64,000 nucleotides of DNA from Pollenia angustigena (GCA_930367215.1 OV884056.1:286112067-286176066), one strand, 5' to 3'; positions 11,071 through 22,049 are shown, counted from the stretch's first letter. Notes: generated from the sequence alone by a model not told the origin. Numbers and translations are program-made.

Positions 11071-12321
11071 ATTTGACCACTATTAATTCGTACAGTGTAT
11101 AAATAAACTAGGCTCAAGTTGACAAAAAAGATCAAAATGTAAACAAAAATTGCAAATATACCGTTACAAAAAAAGGAAAATAATGCAATGGAGCAAAAAA
11201 AGAGAACTTTTATTTAAATTTTTATTATTTCGGAAAAATTTGTGAAGAAATTCGAATTTTAGTAATTGAAAAATTCAAATCTGGAAAGACATATGGGCAA
11301 ATATCTACTGATCTTAAACTCCCAAGATCAACAATACAAAGCATTGTTAAAAAATACGGATTAAGTGGAAACTACAGCAATGAAGTATCAAAAAAAGGCC
11401 GGACCTCAAAAATAACGCTTCGAGATAAAAGAGCTTAAGCAAATATTATTAAGCAAAATCGCCGAAGCACTGTTCGTGACATAGCTTCGAAGTGGTCTGA
11501 TGCTATTGGAAAGAAAATGAAAAGTATTGGGTATAATTTTTATAAAGTAAGTTAAAAATTTACTCGGTATGTCGAAATCAGTTTAGAAAATTATAAACTT
11601 TTTTAGGCTAAGGAAAAACCATTGCTTACCGCATTGCAAAAGAAAAAACGTTTGTTATGGTGTAAAGAGAGACGTTCTTGGTTACAAAGGCAATGGGATA
11701 GCATTATTTTTAGTGACGAATCCAAGTTTGATGCTTGTGTTGGTGATGCCAGAAAAAGGGTGATTCGTAAAAGCACAGAAGCTTACAATAAAGACTGCTT
11801 GAAACGCACAGTCAACTTTCCAGCTAGCCTCATGGTATGGGGATGTATGTCCTCAAAGGGTGTCGGAAAGCTTCACTTCATTGATGGAACCGTAAACGCA
11901 GAAAAATACGTAAAAATATTAGAAGAAAATCTGATACCATCGGTACCAAAGCTAGCCGACTGCGGTGAATATATTTTTCAACAAGATGGTGCATCATCTC
12001 ATACAGCTAAAACAAAACTAAAAAAAGGCTACAACAAAATGGTATAGAGGTTCTTGATTGGCCATCATCTAGTCCATACCTCAAACCAAAAGAAAATATG
12101 TGGGCTCTTATGAAAAGAAAGCTTCGCAATGATCTTCAAAGGACTCTTGACGGGTTAAGATCCAAAATTCAAGAAATCTGGGACTCAATTACCCCTGAAG
12201 ATTGTCAGAAACTAATAAGTACCCTGTCAAAGCGAGTCCAATCCGTTTTAAAAAACAGGGGAGATGTAACACAGTTCTAAGTACGAAAATATGTGACTGT
12301 ATGAATTAAAAGTGGTCAATT
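11071..12321 (+). mobile_element. Tc1-like transposon (D1)
   Basis: A 1,251-bp element with 25-bp imperfect TIRs of the form TTGACCACTATTAATTCGTA and its complement. TA flanks lie at 11069-11070 and 12322-12323. Its TIR core (CCACTATTAATTCGTAC) resembles the ends of the element it sits in, so host and guest belong to related Tc1 groups. Confidence 0.75.
11183..12280 (+). pseudogene. Tc1 transposase relic (D1), with probable intron
   Basis: The N-terminal part codes a helix-turn-helix region (EKFKSGKTYGQIS, then RSTIQSIVKKYG and a KKGRTSK linker). An in-frame stop follows near 11437. A GTAAGT...TTTAG interval at about 11549-11607 interrupts the frame at FYK/AKEKPLLT and looks like a 60-bp intron. 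The DDE core is visible: FSDES, IFQQDGASSH and ENMW. A frameshift and stop before the third carboxylate (after 12047) and a 27-bp in-frame deletion relative to D2 (before MKSIGYNF) show decay. The transposase cannot be functional as it stands. Confidence 0.85.
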
Positions 12322-12341
12322 TATTTTTATTGAAAATAATA

Positions 12342-13572
12342 GGCGGCATGAAATAGCCCCCCACGAAATAAGTCTCCACAACAGAAATGAAATAACTCCC
12401 CAAAAAAATTTATGAGAGGCAACAACAACGTTTTTTGGGGATTTATTTCATTTTTTTGCGGACTTATTTCATTTTTATATTGGGGAGTTATTTCATATGA
12501 AATAAGTCCCCAAAAATCTGAAATGAAATAAGTCCCTAAAAATATTTTGGGGACTTTTCTCATTTTCAAATTTATTCCAAAATCGTCAAAAATGCAGATT
12601 ATGTCGCGTTATAATACGTAAACAAAACTTGTTTTAATGAATGGTCAAGACCACTCATTCATTAAAAATAATACTTACTAGGTAGTTAGTTTGAGAAATA
12701 ATTTTGCGGTAAGGAATAAAATAAATTAATTTTTTTTTTTTGCTGGATGCAATGAATCCAGGTCTCCCATTCAAAAGAGAGATAAAGCCTTTTATTTTTT
12801 TTTTTTTTCATTCGAATGGGAGACAAAGCCATCATGGCCTTAGGACACATAAGTAAAATTAGGAAATGGCTTTATCTCTCATTTCAGTTTTGAAGAACTT
12901 TTCCATTTTACATTAATTAATAGTTTTCTTATTTTTATAATTAATAAGAGGTAATGATTTTCCCTTTTACTAAAGCTAAGTATTGAAATCTGGCTTCGCA
13001 TACTAAAGTTTTCCTGCTTGGCGGCCTGCGGCCGCGCTTAGGGGTTTTTTCCTATAGTAGGACGCGGCAGGTGGCTTCGCTGAATGAGTTTTTCTGCGTG
13101 CGTCACAAGAATAAAAAAATGTTTTGCAATGATAACTAAGGATTTTTCCTTTTACAGAATGTTTACACCATGCGTAACAATATTCTGGAAAAATATGGCT
13201 TTGCCTCTCATTTGGGGAAAAAATATGGCTATATCTCTCACTTCGCAAAATTGAGCAATAAAGCCATCATGGCCTTACCTCCCATGGTAAAAAACCACCC
13301 CCCCCCCCCCTATTTTGAATTGATTGGATGTTTTGAATACTTTTTGGGGATTTATTTCATTTGAGGAAATTGGGACTTATTTCCAATGAAATAACTCCCT
13401 AATTTTTGGGAATTTATTTCATTTTGATTTGCGGAGTTATTTCATTTCGTTGGGGTTTCATTTCGTTTTAAAATTGGGGGTTTATTTCATATGAAATAAG
13501 ACCCCAAAAATTGGGGAATTATTTCATAATTTTGTTGGGGACTTATTTCGTGGGGGACTATTTCATGCCGCC
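12342..13572. mobile_element. Long-TIR element with 9-bp TSD, MULE- or Merlin-like (D1)
   Basis: TIRs start GGCGGCATGAAATAG and end CTATTTCATGCCGCC, with matching GAAATAAGTCCCC motifs continuing inward. The flanks are AAAATAATA at 12333-12341 and 13573-13581. A 9-bp duplication fits Mutator-like elements, or Merlin. Many direct and inverted GAAATAA(G/C)(T/C)CCC copies fill the outer 250 bp on each side. The centre (about 12760-13300) has its own GGGAGACAAAGCC blocks, a GC-rich GGCGGCCTGCGGCCGC patch and a poly-C run. No transposase is present. Confidence 0.75.
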
Positions 13573-13783
13573 AAAATAATAGGATTTCGTTTTAGTTCAT
13601 ATATTTAATAGAATTTTTATTTAATATCTTACTTGATCAATGTATATTTTAATACAATAAAATTGTCTTTAAGAACAAATATTTACTTTCTGGTGTAGTC
13701 AGTATAATTAGGAAAATATTCCTACTTTAATATCGCATTGTAACAAAATGGTCAGTGTACGAATTAATAGTGGTTAGGGCTCG

Positions 13784-14383
13784 TATATGGTACAAAGTTG
13801 TTGCAAAATTATTGTTCAAATAATGTTATAACACTATTTTCATACTGTTGTAACATTACTTGAATAACACTGAAATTCCATGCTTGAATTCAAAGGTAAA
13901 AAAGTTTCGGTTCGACTTGAATTCCACTGCAATTTCATGCTTGAATTCAATTGTAAAAACAGGTTCGTTTCAACTTGAATCACACTGTTATTCAAGGCTG
14001 GAATTACACTGTGAAGGTACTGTTTTGTTCGACTGTAATTCAATGGTTAATTTTGCTGGATTCGCTATTGAATTCCACTGTGTTTCAACTGTAATTCAAC
14101 ACTGGAAATTGGAAATTGTAACTGGATTTCAAATGTAATTCCACTTGAATTCCAGCCTAAATGCTTATTGTGATAATTAAATTAATATTTATGTATTTAT
14201 TAAGCTTGAGGTTGATACAATTATTATTTTATTTCATCCGATATTTCGCCCCGTCTTTGTGTGACTTCTTCAGGGAAAATTAACAATATAAAATTTTTAA
14301 TAATTTTTGATGAATTTCTTATTTTTTTCTTAAATTTAAGTGGCCCTAATTTGAAGAAGGAAACAAAAATACATATGTACATA
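13784..14383. other. Repeat-derived spacer with GAATTCCA-rich tract
   Basis: No gene. From about 13850 to 14150 the sequence repeats short GAATTCCACTG / TTGAATTCAA and TGTAATTCAA motifs in both orientations, an irregular low-complexity tract. The same tract is at 29710-30020 in D2. Confidence 0.45.
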
Positions 14384-14897
14384 TCGAGCCCTAACCGCGA
14401 AAATATCGTAAGCGACATGATTTTCAGTTTTCGTTTTTTTTATAAATGACTTAATTGGCAGCACTTCCATCATCTCGTAAAATGTCACGGTCAAATAAGC
14501 AGGGATGTCAGATGTGACGATTTTACGTCATTTTGACGATTTTTTTCGCTGAATTTACCAAAATGACGATTAACGATTTTGAATGTAGAGTCACTTAGGT
14601 GTTGACGATTTAATCCCGTCAATAAATTTAGTTTAAACTTTAATCTTTCATCAAATTTTTAACACTTTAATCTGTCAAGTAAAGTTTTTTTCTTACCGAA
14701 CGTTTCCACATGCAAGTAATTACTTGCAAGTAGTGTATACGTATTATCAACAAAAAATCGAGGAAACAGCCGATTGGCTGAATGAACAAAAATTGTGTGA
14801 ATGTTAGTGAAAAAGTGTCAGTGTATTGAGTTTTTCGAACTTGCACTTGCATGTGGAAACGGGGGTTAGTTAATATATGTATATAGAGGCTAATATA

Positions 14898-16425
14898 CAG
14901 TTAGGGACAAAATTGTTCACGAAATTTTAAAATAATACTATGTAAACTTATTTTCAAAAGTACCGTTTGTTTTTATATTAATACTAAGCTAACATCCAAA
15001 CCATATGTGTGAACAATATTGACCCTGTGTGAATCTGTCATAAAAATTCCAACAAAATTTCAAGTTTTATCTGTGGGATTTGCTTTTAAAGTTAGTCAAT
15101 TAATTCATTAATATTAAATATTTTTAAAATTTGAAAAAAATTCGAGCAGTTAAATCTTGCCTAGTTTCTTCAAGAACTGTAAGTCAAAAGCGGCAATTTT
15201 AAAACAAAGCATTGTGAAAAATTTATAAAAAGAAGTCTCACATCGCAAGATCACACAAAATACAACAATTCAGAGAGATTTGAATGTTTAATAAAAAAAA
15301 GTGTAGTTTGGATACCAAAAGCAACAAAGCTGGTCGCCCAAAAAAAACTTTAGCCAAATAATTTTCGCGAATCAAAGCGACTTATTGTTACTGGTGTAGT
15401 CAGTATAGCTATTAAGGTACGGCAAATACTGAGCATAGAGTACAATTTAGATGTAAGCGCTAAAAACATACGAAGTTGCTTAAGTTCTAGTAGATTGGTA
15501 GCTAGAATAAAGAGCGACAACCCATCTTTTAGCAAAAATAACAGCTGAAGTTTGCAAAAAAGTAAGAAAAATTCAGTTTTAAAGATTTAATTCGTGTAAC
15601 ATGCTTAGATCGGACAAAAATTATCGGATTGCAGGCAGGCGGACGGGTGTTAACATGGCTGGCGTAAAAGTGTTAGCGTAAAAGAGTGAAATAATTCCAA
15701 ATGTTAAAATTTTGATGATCTCATAAATGACATGAGATTGTTTTCGCGGGAACCAGCTTCGAACACTCCGCTAATTCAGAAGAAAAATGTGTGCCAAGCA
15801 CTACATAATCATCATTAAAGACCCGTTGATTCCAAGATAAGCCATATTCGGCTAAGAATCACGACAGGGTGATATCATTATGCAGGACAACAATATTAAG
15901 CATACTTCAGAAATACCTAAAAGTTAGTTTGAAGAAAATAAAAACTCGAAAATAATTGTACCTAATTAGTCGCCAGAGTAGTAGCCACTTGAGTAACTTT
16001 GGTCCTTTCCAAAATACCACTTTTTTGTTTGCTCAGAGGAACCCGCCTAACACTGGATATAATTTAGCGAGCTTGCCGTTAAAGCTTGGAAAAAATAGAG
16101 CCAAAACTGCTAAGAACTCTTGTAAAAGAATGGAAAAAAAGATTAAGGCAGCTTAAAAGAGCAAATGGACAACATACCAAACGCTAGGACCCAAATACAA
16201 CAATAATCTCTAACTAGGGTCATAATTGTTCACATCCAGAAGTCAATACTGATACCGTGTAAAATATTATGAACATATATTTTTTGGAAAATTTTTATTT
16301 TTGAGTTCTTGAAATGTTCTACTTTTCATATAGTTAAAAAAATTTAAATAGTTATAAATAAAACAAAAATTTATAGCCTATTTTGCCAATAACGCTAAAT
16401 TTGTGAACAATTTTGTCCCTAACTG
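14898..16425 (+). mobile_element. Degenerate Tc1/mariner element inside the hAT
   Basis: Perfect 23-bp TIRs beginning CAGTTAGGGACAAAATTGTT are flanked by TA at 14896-14897 and 16426-16427. The length is 1,528 bp. Plus-strand remnants of a Tc1 transposase include GRPKKT (about 15331), MQDNN near 15880 and a decayed SPE..LE tract near 15970, all broken by stops and shifts. Confidence 0.82.
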
Positions 16426-16427
16426 TA

Positions 16428-17372
16428 TATTTATATCTACTAGCGGACTCGACGAACTTCGCCTCGTCCCAATTTTAAGCCTTCAGACAAACTTTAGAGT
16501 AATAATACAAAACAAATATTAAAATTTTTAATATGATTTATTTGAATGGAATCAGTAGAGAGCGATTTGATGTACAAAAATCTATAAATCACTAAATATA
16601 TAAACCATCCTTAAACGCATAAAATTCGGCGTTTAAACTACCAACACATACCATATGAATTTGATAAGATTTATCGTAGTGCTGTCACATGTTTTTTTTT
16701 TACCACATATAACACATGGGAGAATGATTTATAGTTGCTGAGTTAAACTACATATAAATTCAAGTTTAGTTCAACTAAACCAGCGTTTAAACCATCAGTG
16801 GCTTATTAGCCATTATTGTACAAGTTTTTTTTTAGAAAAACTAAAAAACAACTAGTAAATATTAGTCAGGGCCATTTTTTGATGTTTTTTTTTTATATTG
16901 GCAGGACGATTTTTCGAAAAAAAAAATTATCTGACAGCTCTATTTCACTTGTTTGTTTTATTTGAGTACAATAACTGCCTGCTTTTAAAACACGAGTGCA
17001 AAACTCCTTCAAATTACTGCCTGCTTTTAGATCGCGAGCACAAAAGTGACTCGTTTAACTAATATTTAAAACAAAATTTAAAAATGTCCATCCCTTAAGG
17101 GGTTCCCATACAAAAAGTTTAATACAGACTAGAAATATATTGAAGAAAACGTACCATAACAGCCAAGGAGTCTCCTTAACAATTTTTCGAGACATACTTG
17201 CCCCTTATCACCACTTCTTAAGGGGGCTCCCATACAAATATTGCGATTTATGAAATTTTTAAATTAATTAAAATTTTTTGACTTTTGTGAATAAAATCAA
17301 AAGTTGTTAACAGATTTTAATCATTTATAACTGTAATTTTTAATAGATTTTTAACAAACAAAAATTTCGAAA
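16428..17372. other. Interior of hAT element; TIR-element fragment
   Basis: 16550-16812 is an inverted relative of the 295-bp element at 39809-40103, with AACTAAACCAGCGTTTAAAC in common. At 16440-16475 lies CTAGCGGACTCGACGAACTT, a GC-rich motif of a kind found at the ends of dispersed insect repeats. The rest (16813-17372) is AT-rich with no recognised content. Confidence 0.4.
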
Positions 17373-18396
17373 TGTTGATTAAAAATTACTTTTTGTTGCA
17401 AAAAAAAAAAAAATATGTTTCAAAAACGACAGCGCATGTTAGAAAAAAATTTAACGTTTAAAGGAAATTTTATTGCGGATTTTCGTTTTTTTTTAGTATG
17501 TAATTACAATAAACTGAACCGTTTTTGAACCGGTATTGGATTCAGCGTACCCGAAAAAGGTTTAAGCGCCAGTTGCCAAATTCTAGCACAGTGTAATTGT
17601 TTGATAAAACTTGCGAAAAGCAGTAAAAACATTTTTAAATATAACAATAAAAAGAAATTAATTGGACTTTATATTTATACTGTGTACTTTTTTTCTTAAC
17701 CTTTAATAATCAATGTACTTTAATTGCAACAAAAAAAGTTGGGAACCCTATATGTAGTTGTCCTGCGATTTAACTTTGAATAATTAAGTTAAAGTTATCG
17801 ACGTCCTTATTCTTCGCTGCTATTATTGCCCGTTCACCAATCCAATCGAGATTTTTGTAGTTTTGTGCAATGTCGGGAACACTTTGCTGATGAGCTCCTC
17901 CTTGGACGATGAGAATTCACAAAAATTTTCAGGGAACGATATCAATCCATACGAAACATCAATAGGAATTTGGCCGTTGCCAAGCTCCAGCAGTTGTCTC
18001 GAGAGTTCAGCAGCCGATGGGTCGTTCTGCAACACGACTCTAATGTTTGCGGTCAATTGCAACTTCTGGACATGCCTCCACAAAGACGACGATTTCAGGC
18101 AGGCGTTAAGTTCATCTGCAGCAGAAGATTTGGGGATGAAGGGAATTGTTTGACGAAAATCTCCGGAGAGCAATATCAAAGCCGCACCAAATCGTCTTAA
18201 GTATTAAAAGTTCTATATTTTTTGGTTTTGTATGATTTTATACATAATATTTTTTATGTTTTAATAGAGTGATATATCCGTGTTTATAAAAAACGATTTT
18301 TTTATATGACGATTTTTTTCAAAACTACTGACGATTTTGACGATTTTTTTTTTTAAATTTTGACGATATTTCGAAAAAAACATCTAACATCACTGC
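17373..18396. repeat. 1-kb direct repeat, first copy (helicase fragment plus hAT right end)
   Basis: This is repeated with about 95% identity at 18796-19805. It begins GTTGATTAAAAATTA and ends with the hAT right terminus CATCTAACATCACTG (18382-18396), so the composite element has two right ends. The second copy lacks about 50 bp within the helicase coding part. Confidence 0.75.
17765..18197 (-). pseudogene. Helitron (PIF1-like) helicase fragment, copy 1
   Basis: The minus-strand translation gives ILLSGDFRQTIPFIPKSS, then ADELNACLKSSSLW and LQLTANIRV. After a one-base shift it continues into IGERAIIAAKNKDVDNFNLI. These are motifs of the Helitron superfamily-1B helicase, from the ATPase centre into the following segment. 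Upstream and downstream helicase motifs and the Rep domain are missing, so this is a fragment. AG before the first codon (about 18198) could be a splice acceptor. It probably hitchhiked into the hAT-type element. Confidence 0.75.
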
Positions 18397-18795
18397 GCAC
18401 AATGTTCGCTTGTGATATTTAACTTATGAAATAACATTCTCTCATTTTTTTACTCTCTGGTACTCACTAAGGCAGCTCATACACTCAGGGTTGTCTGATT
18501 TTTTTGAGCTTCATCGCCAAACCGGATGTCAGAAATCGCCAAAAAATCGCCAAACGTCGATTTTGTTCAGTTTTTGTAAAATTTTCTTTTTTTTTTTTAA
18601 ATTAAATTTTGCATACAAAAAACGCTAGTATAATTTTTCAGTCAAAAATCGCCAAAAACTAAGAAAAAATACAAAAAAGTCGCCGAAGTAAATTTTGTTT
18701 TGTTTCTGTAATTTTTTTTTTTAATTAAATAAAATGGAGATTATATTCATATGTATTCAGCTAAAAACTTAAATTAAGTACACAAGTCTATAATG
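18397..18795. other. Spacer between the two 1-kb repeats
   Basis: It holds CAGGGTTGTCTGATTTTTT (18486-18504), which resembles a hAT left end, and repeated AAAAATCGCCAAA motifs. It has no coding content. Confidence 0.35.
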
Positions 18796-19805
18796 TTGAT
18801 TAAAAATTATTTTTGTTGCCAAAAAAAAAAAAAAAAAAAAAAATATGTTTCTAAAACGACAGCGCATGTTAGAAAAAAATTTAACGTTTAAACGAAATTT
18901 TATTGCGGATTTTCGTTTTTTTTTTAGTATGTAATTTCAATAAACTGAACCGTTTTTGAACCGGTATTGGATTCAGCGTACCCGAAAAAGGTTTAAGCGC
19001 AAGTTGCCAAATTCTAGCACAGTGTAATTGTTTGATAAAACTTGCGAAAAGCAATAAAAAACATTTTTAAATATAACAATAAAAATAAATTAATTGGACT
19101 TTATATTTATACTGTGTACTTTTTTTCTTAACCTTTAATAATCAATGTACTTTAATTGCAACAAAAAAAGTTTGGAACCCTATATGTAGTTGTCCTGCGA
19201 TTTAACTTTGAATAATTAAGTTTAAGTTATCGACGTCCTTATTCTTCGCTGCTATTATTGCCCGTTCACCAATCCACTAGATATTTGTGTAGTTTTGTGC
19301 AATGTCGGGGAACACTTTGCTGATGAGCTCCTCCTTGGACGATGTGAATTCACAAAAATTTTCAGGGAACGATATCAATCCATTCGAAACATCAATAGGA
19401 ATTTGGCCGTTGCCAAGCTCCAGCAGTTGTCTCGAGAATTCAGCAGCGGTCAATTGCAACTTCTGGACATTCCTCCACAAAGACGACGATTTCAGGCAGG
19501 CGTTAAGTTCATCTGCAGCAGAAGACTTGGGGATGACGGGAATTGTTTGACGAAAATCTCCGGAGAGCAATATCAAAGCCGCACCAAATCGTCTTAAGTA
19601 TTAAAAATTCTATATTTTTTGGTTTTGTATGATTTTATACTTAATATTTTTTTATGTTTTAATAGAGTGATATATCCGTGTTTATAAAAAAACGATGTTT
19701 TTATATGACGATTTTTTGACGGTTTTTTTCAAAACTACTGACGATTTTGACGATTTTTTTTTTTAAATTTTGACGATATTTCGAAAAAAACATCTAACAT
19801 CACTG
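18796..19805. repeat. 1-kb direct repeat, second copy
   Basis: The second copy of the 17373-18396 unit. It ends at the outer right terminus of the hAT element, CATCTAACATCACTG. It has a longer A run at the left end and small differences throughout, so the duplication is not brand new. Confidence 0.75.
19190..19594 (-). pseudogene. Helitron helicase fragment, copy 2
   Basis: The same fragment as at 17765-18197 (LLSGDFRQTIPVIPKSS, ADELNACLKSSSLW), with an internal deletion that removes the NIRV segment after LQLTA. Both copies are on the minus strand in direct repeats. Neither can make a helicase. Confidence 0.75.
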
Positions 19806-19853
19806 CAAATAAGGTACCGTTACGATTTTATAGCAAGAACAATTTTAGTGTAA

Positions 19854-19995
19854 GTGCTGGTTCACACTCTTCAAGTTTTAGCCGTCAAGTCTTGAGTTTT
19901 TAGGAGAGAAGGGAAAAGAGAATGCCATTTCTTTTCCCCTCTCTCCTAAAAACTCGAGACTTGACGAGTCAAACTTGACGTGTGTGAACCGGCAC
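19854..19995. mobile_element. 142-bp foldback MITE with TAA duplication
   Basis: A palindromic element from GTGCTGGTTCACAC to GTGTGAACCGGCAC, flanked by TAA at 19851-19853 and 19996-19998. D2 has the empty site (TATAAGTCTGAG at about 30374), which demonstrates the insertion. A 3-bp TAA duplication fits PIF/Harbinger-type MITEs. Confidence 0.8.
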
Positions 19996-19998
19996 TAA

Positions 19999-20261
19999 GT
20001 CTGAGTTCGTACGGCTCATGTCTTATTGACAAGATTGCTACTTTATAGGCGAGAGGGACGAGGGGAAAAGAAACGAGTACACAGATGCATGTATTGTCTT
20101 TACGTTTTGCTTTTTCATTCGTTGTTTAATTTTGTTATTGTTTTCAATATCAAAAAAGCACATGTCGTCAACATGACATGAATAATTTGAACGCCAATTC
20201 ATGTTCAAAGAAGAAAAAGGAAGAATCTTGTCAATAAGACATGAGCCGTATGAACTTAGAC
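19999..20261. mobile_element. MITE-2, D1 second copy (263 bp)
   Basis: TIRs GTCTGAGTTCGTACGGCTCA and TGAGCCGTATGAACTTAGAC are flanked by TAA on both sides. It is inserted in MITE-1. The 61.6-kb MITE-1 copy shows the unoccupied site. It is non-coding. Confidence 0.8.
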
Positions 20262-20366
20262 TAAGCAACAAATTTCATACAAAATTTATATTAAATAAAT
20301 TAGAAATGCTCTCTCCAGTAAAATTTGATTTTTGGCGCTTACGTTATTTTCGCGGTTAGGGGTCGA

Positions 20367-21091
20367 TATATACGTACATAGTATGTAAGTATAAAGATTT
20401 ATTTTTGCAGTAACTGTCGGCCACCGGTCGAACCAAGTACACTGAGTACTTCTGTTCATTTAAAAAAATTTAACTAGGCTCGGTTATATATAACTTTGTA
20501 AAAAAAAAAGGAAAAAGAAACAGCATAAATATAATGATGAGAAAAAATGTCACGTGCGACAGTGCTTAAAACTAACTTAAGAAAAAGTATAAATCGTTTT
20601 TGGATAAAATAAAAACAATTTTTAAAAGACATCAGTGCATAATATTCTTAAGTTTGTCAGACGAAAATATTGCCACAGGTTTCGCTGAAATCGGCATTTG
20701 AATTAGTGGCCGCGAAAACTACTGCTGTTGTTTTCACGTGTGAATGCCTTGATTTTTTGCAATTGTGTTAAAAACGAAACCAATTATCAAAATAAAATAT
20801 AGCAGTGATTTTAAGGTTTATTAAGAGATAGAAGCTAAATATATTGTCAAAATAAAAATCCGTTTAATTTCGGTTTTTTTCACTCTGAAAGAGTACGACA
20901 GTCACGTTTGATACGATGCAAATGCCCATATGTATTTTGAAACTCTCATTAAAAAAGATTTGTCTGGACAAAAACACGTGAATCCAACTAAAGTAAATCC
21001 CTTATTAAGGTACAAATTGTCTCATCTGGCAACAATACGTTGCTTTATAATTCTAATTAAATAATGTCTTGTCATTAATCCAAACAGTTAT
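20367..21091. other. D1 spacer, related to 50.8-51.1 kb in inverse orientation
   Basis: No gene. 20640-20960 resembles the reverse complement of 50770-51070 (shared GGTTTCGCTGAAATCGGCAT and AATGCCCATATGTATTT), so it is an old dispersed repeat. Relative to D2 it has about 53 extra bp near 20690-20740. It carries the motif TCACGTGCGACA at 20550. Confidence 0.45.
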
Positions 21092-21243
21092 GACCCCTAT
21101 TACGGTTTACTCAGTTGAGTTGTAATTAAGACAACTGGTTGTGATCAGTTGTAATTATTGTTATGTTTTTGTGCACCGCAATATAGCAAAGTTGTAAACC
21201 ATAATACAAAAATTAACCATAATACAACTCAGTAATAGGGGCC
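21092..21243. mobile_element. Small TIR element (D1)
   Basis: The ends GACCCCTATTAC and GTAATAGGGGCC, with GAGTTGTAATT-like inner repeats, enclose 152 bp. TAT flanks both sides, compatible with a 3-bp duplication. The D2 copy is at 31409-31560. Confidence 0.5.
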
Positions 21244-21317
21244 TATATCAATCTCCAACTATCAATGCCAATTATTTTAGTGCCTGATATAAAACATTAA
21301 AAAAGCGGCAGGCAATG

Positions 21318-21521
21318 CTAATCGAAGATCGCACCACTTAAGATATCAAAGCAAATATCTACCGTATAGATACTTGGTAGGGCAAAAAACCCCACTTCTC
21401 CTATGACAATAAGACCACTGTTTACGACCACGTCCACAATATCTCGATAACTTTTATGAAATATAAAATATTTGACTAGCAGTTTTAAAACACCACCACA
21501 ATTTGTACAATGGAACTTCAT
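21318..21521 (-). other. Short conserved open frame, function unknown (D1)
   Basis: From the ATG this is a 67-residue frame beginning MKFHCTNCGGVLK. It is also open in D2 (31635-31838) with only two substitutions. I do not recognise a domain, although CTNCGG could be half a zinc-binding site. It may be an exon of a decayed transposon gene or a chance frame kept open because the duplication is recent. Confidence 0.25.
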
Positions 21522-22049
21522 ATTTGGCAAAAGATCTTTTCGTTCCTTTTAATAAAAAGAAAAAATTAAATGGCTAATTTTACAACTTAATAAAAAAAAT
21601 ATTAACAACCTTGCCTATTTTTATATGTTACTGACTCTAAGGAGAAATTGCCGACAATTTATGAGGTGCCCCCCATAAAAGTATTTATCGTTTTAATCAA
21701 AAATACTTTTTTGGTCATTTTTTTTCTTATATAAAATTAAAAACACATTTTGGTTGAAGTAATTAATTGTTTTTTTGCGGATTTTGTATCACAAATCTGT
21801 CTAAATGAAAATTTCTATTCCATATGCTTCATAAAAAGAGGTTGTAAAATGGACTAATCACGAACACTTAATCAATAACACGGTATCACGAAAGTAAAGA
21901 AAAAGGGCGTTTATATAGAAATTTTGCTTTCTTATGCTCAGTAGATTACGATCAATAAAAGTATCTTATTGCCTAATGATCAACTAACATCCAATGCCCC
22001 TCTCACACTATTATACAATTCAATAAATTAGTAAAATAGAAAGTTTTCA

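Larger units (their letters stand above)
10695..13783. mobile_element. Composite Tc1-type TIR element (D1)
   Basis: TIRs CGAGCCCTAACCACTATT (10695) and AATAGTGGTTAGGGCTCG (ending 13783) are flanked by TA dinucleotides, typical of Tc1/mariner. The host element was about 0.6 kb. It is now interrupted by a Tc1 copy (11071-12321) and a long-TIR element (12342-13572). The D2 copy at 26549-29653 has the same architecture, so both inner insertions predate the duplication. Confidence 0.75.
14500..19805. mobile_element. 5.3-kb hAT-type composite element
   Basis: The ends are CAGGGATGTCAGATGT and the inverted ACATCTAACATCACTG, with subterminal TGACGATTTT repeats on both sides. Identical 8-mers CAAATAAG flank it at 14492-14499 and 19806-19813. 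D2 preserves the empty site GGTCAAATAAGGTACC (about 30329-30344), so the insertion is directly demonstrated. No hAT transposase was found. The interior carries a Tc1 relic, a fragment of another TIR element (16550-16812) and a duplicated Helitron helicase fragment. Confidence 0.88.
14384..20366. mobile_element. MITE-1 (TA type), D1 copy, expanded by insertions
   Basis: TIRs TCGAGCCCTAACCGCGAAAA and TTTTCGCGGTTAGGGGTCGA are flanked by TA. The complete uninterrupted copy is 260 bp (61643-61902). Here three later insertions expand it to 6 kb: a hAT element (14500-19805), a foldback (19854-19995) and MITE-2 (19999-20261). Only MITE-2 is also present in the D2 copy. Confidence 0.82.

Noticed and set aside
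13003..13364. Overlapping frames on both strands near the GC-rich patch
   Set aside because: They lie in the non-coding long-TIR element and contain its repeats. No domain.
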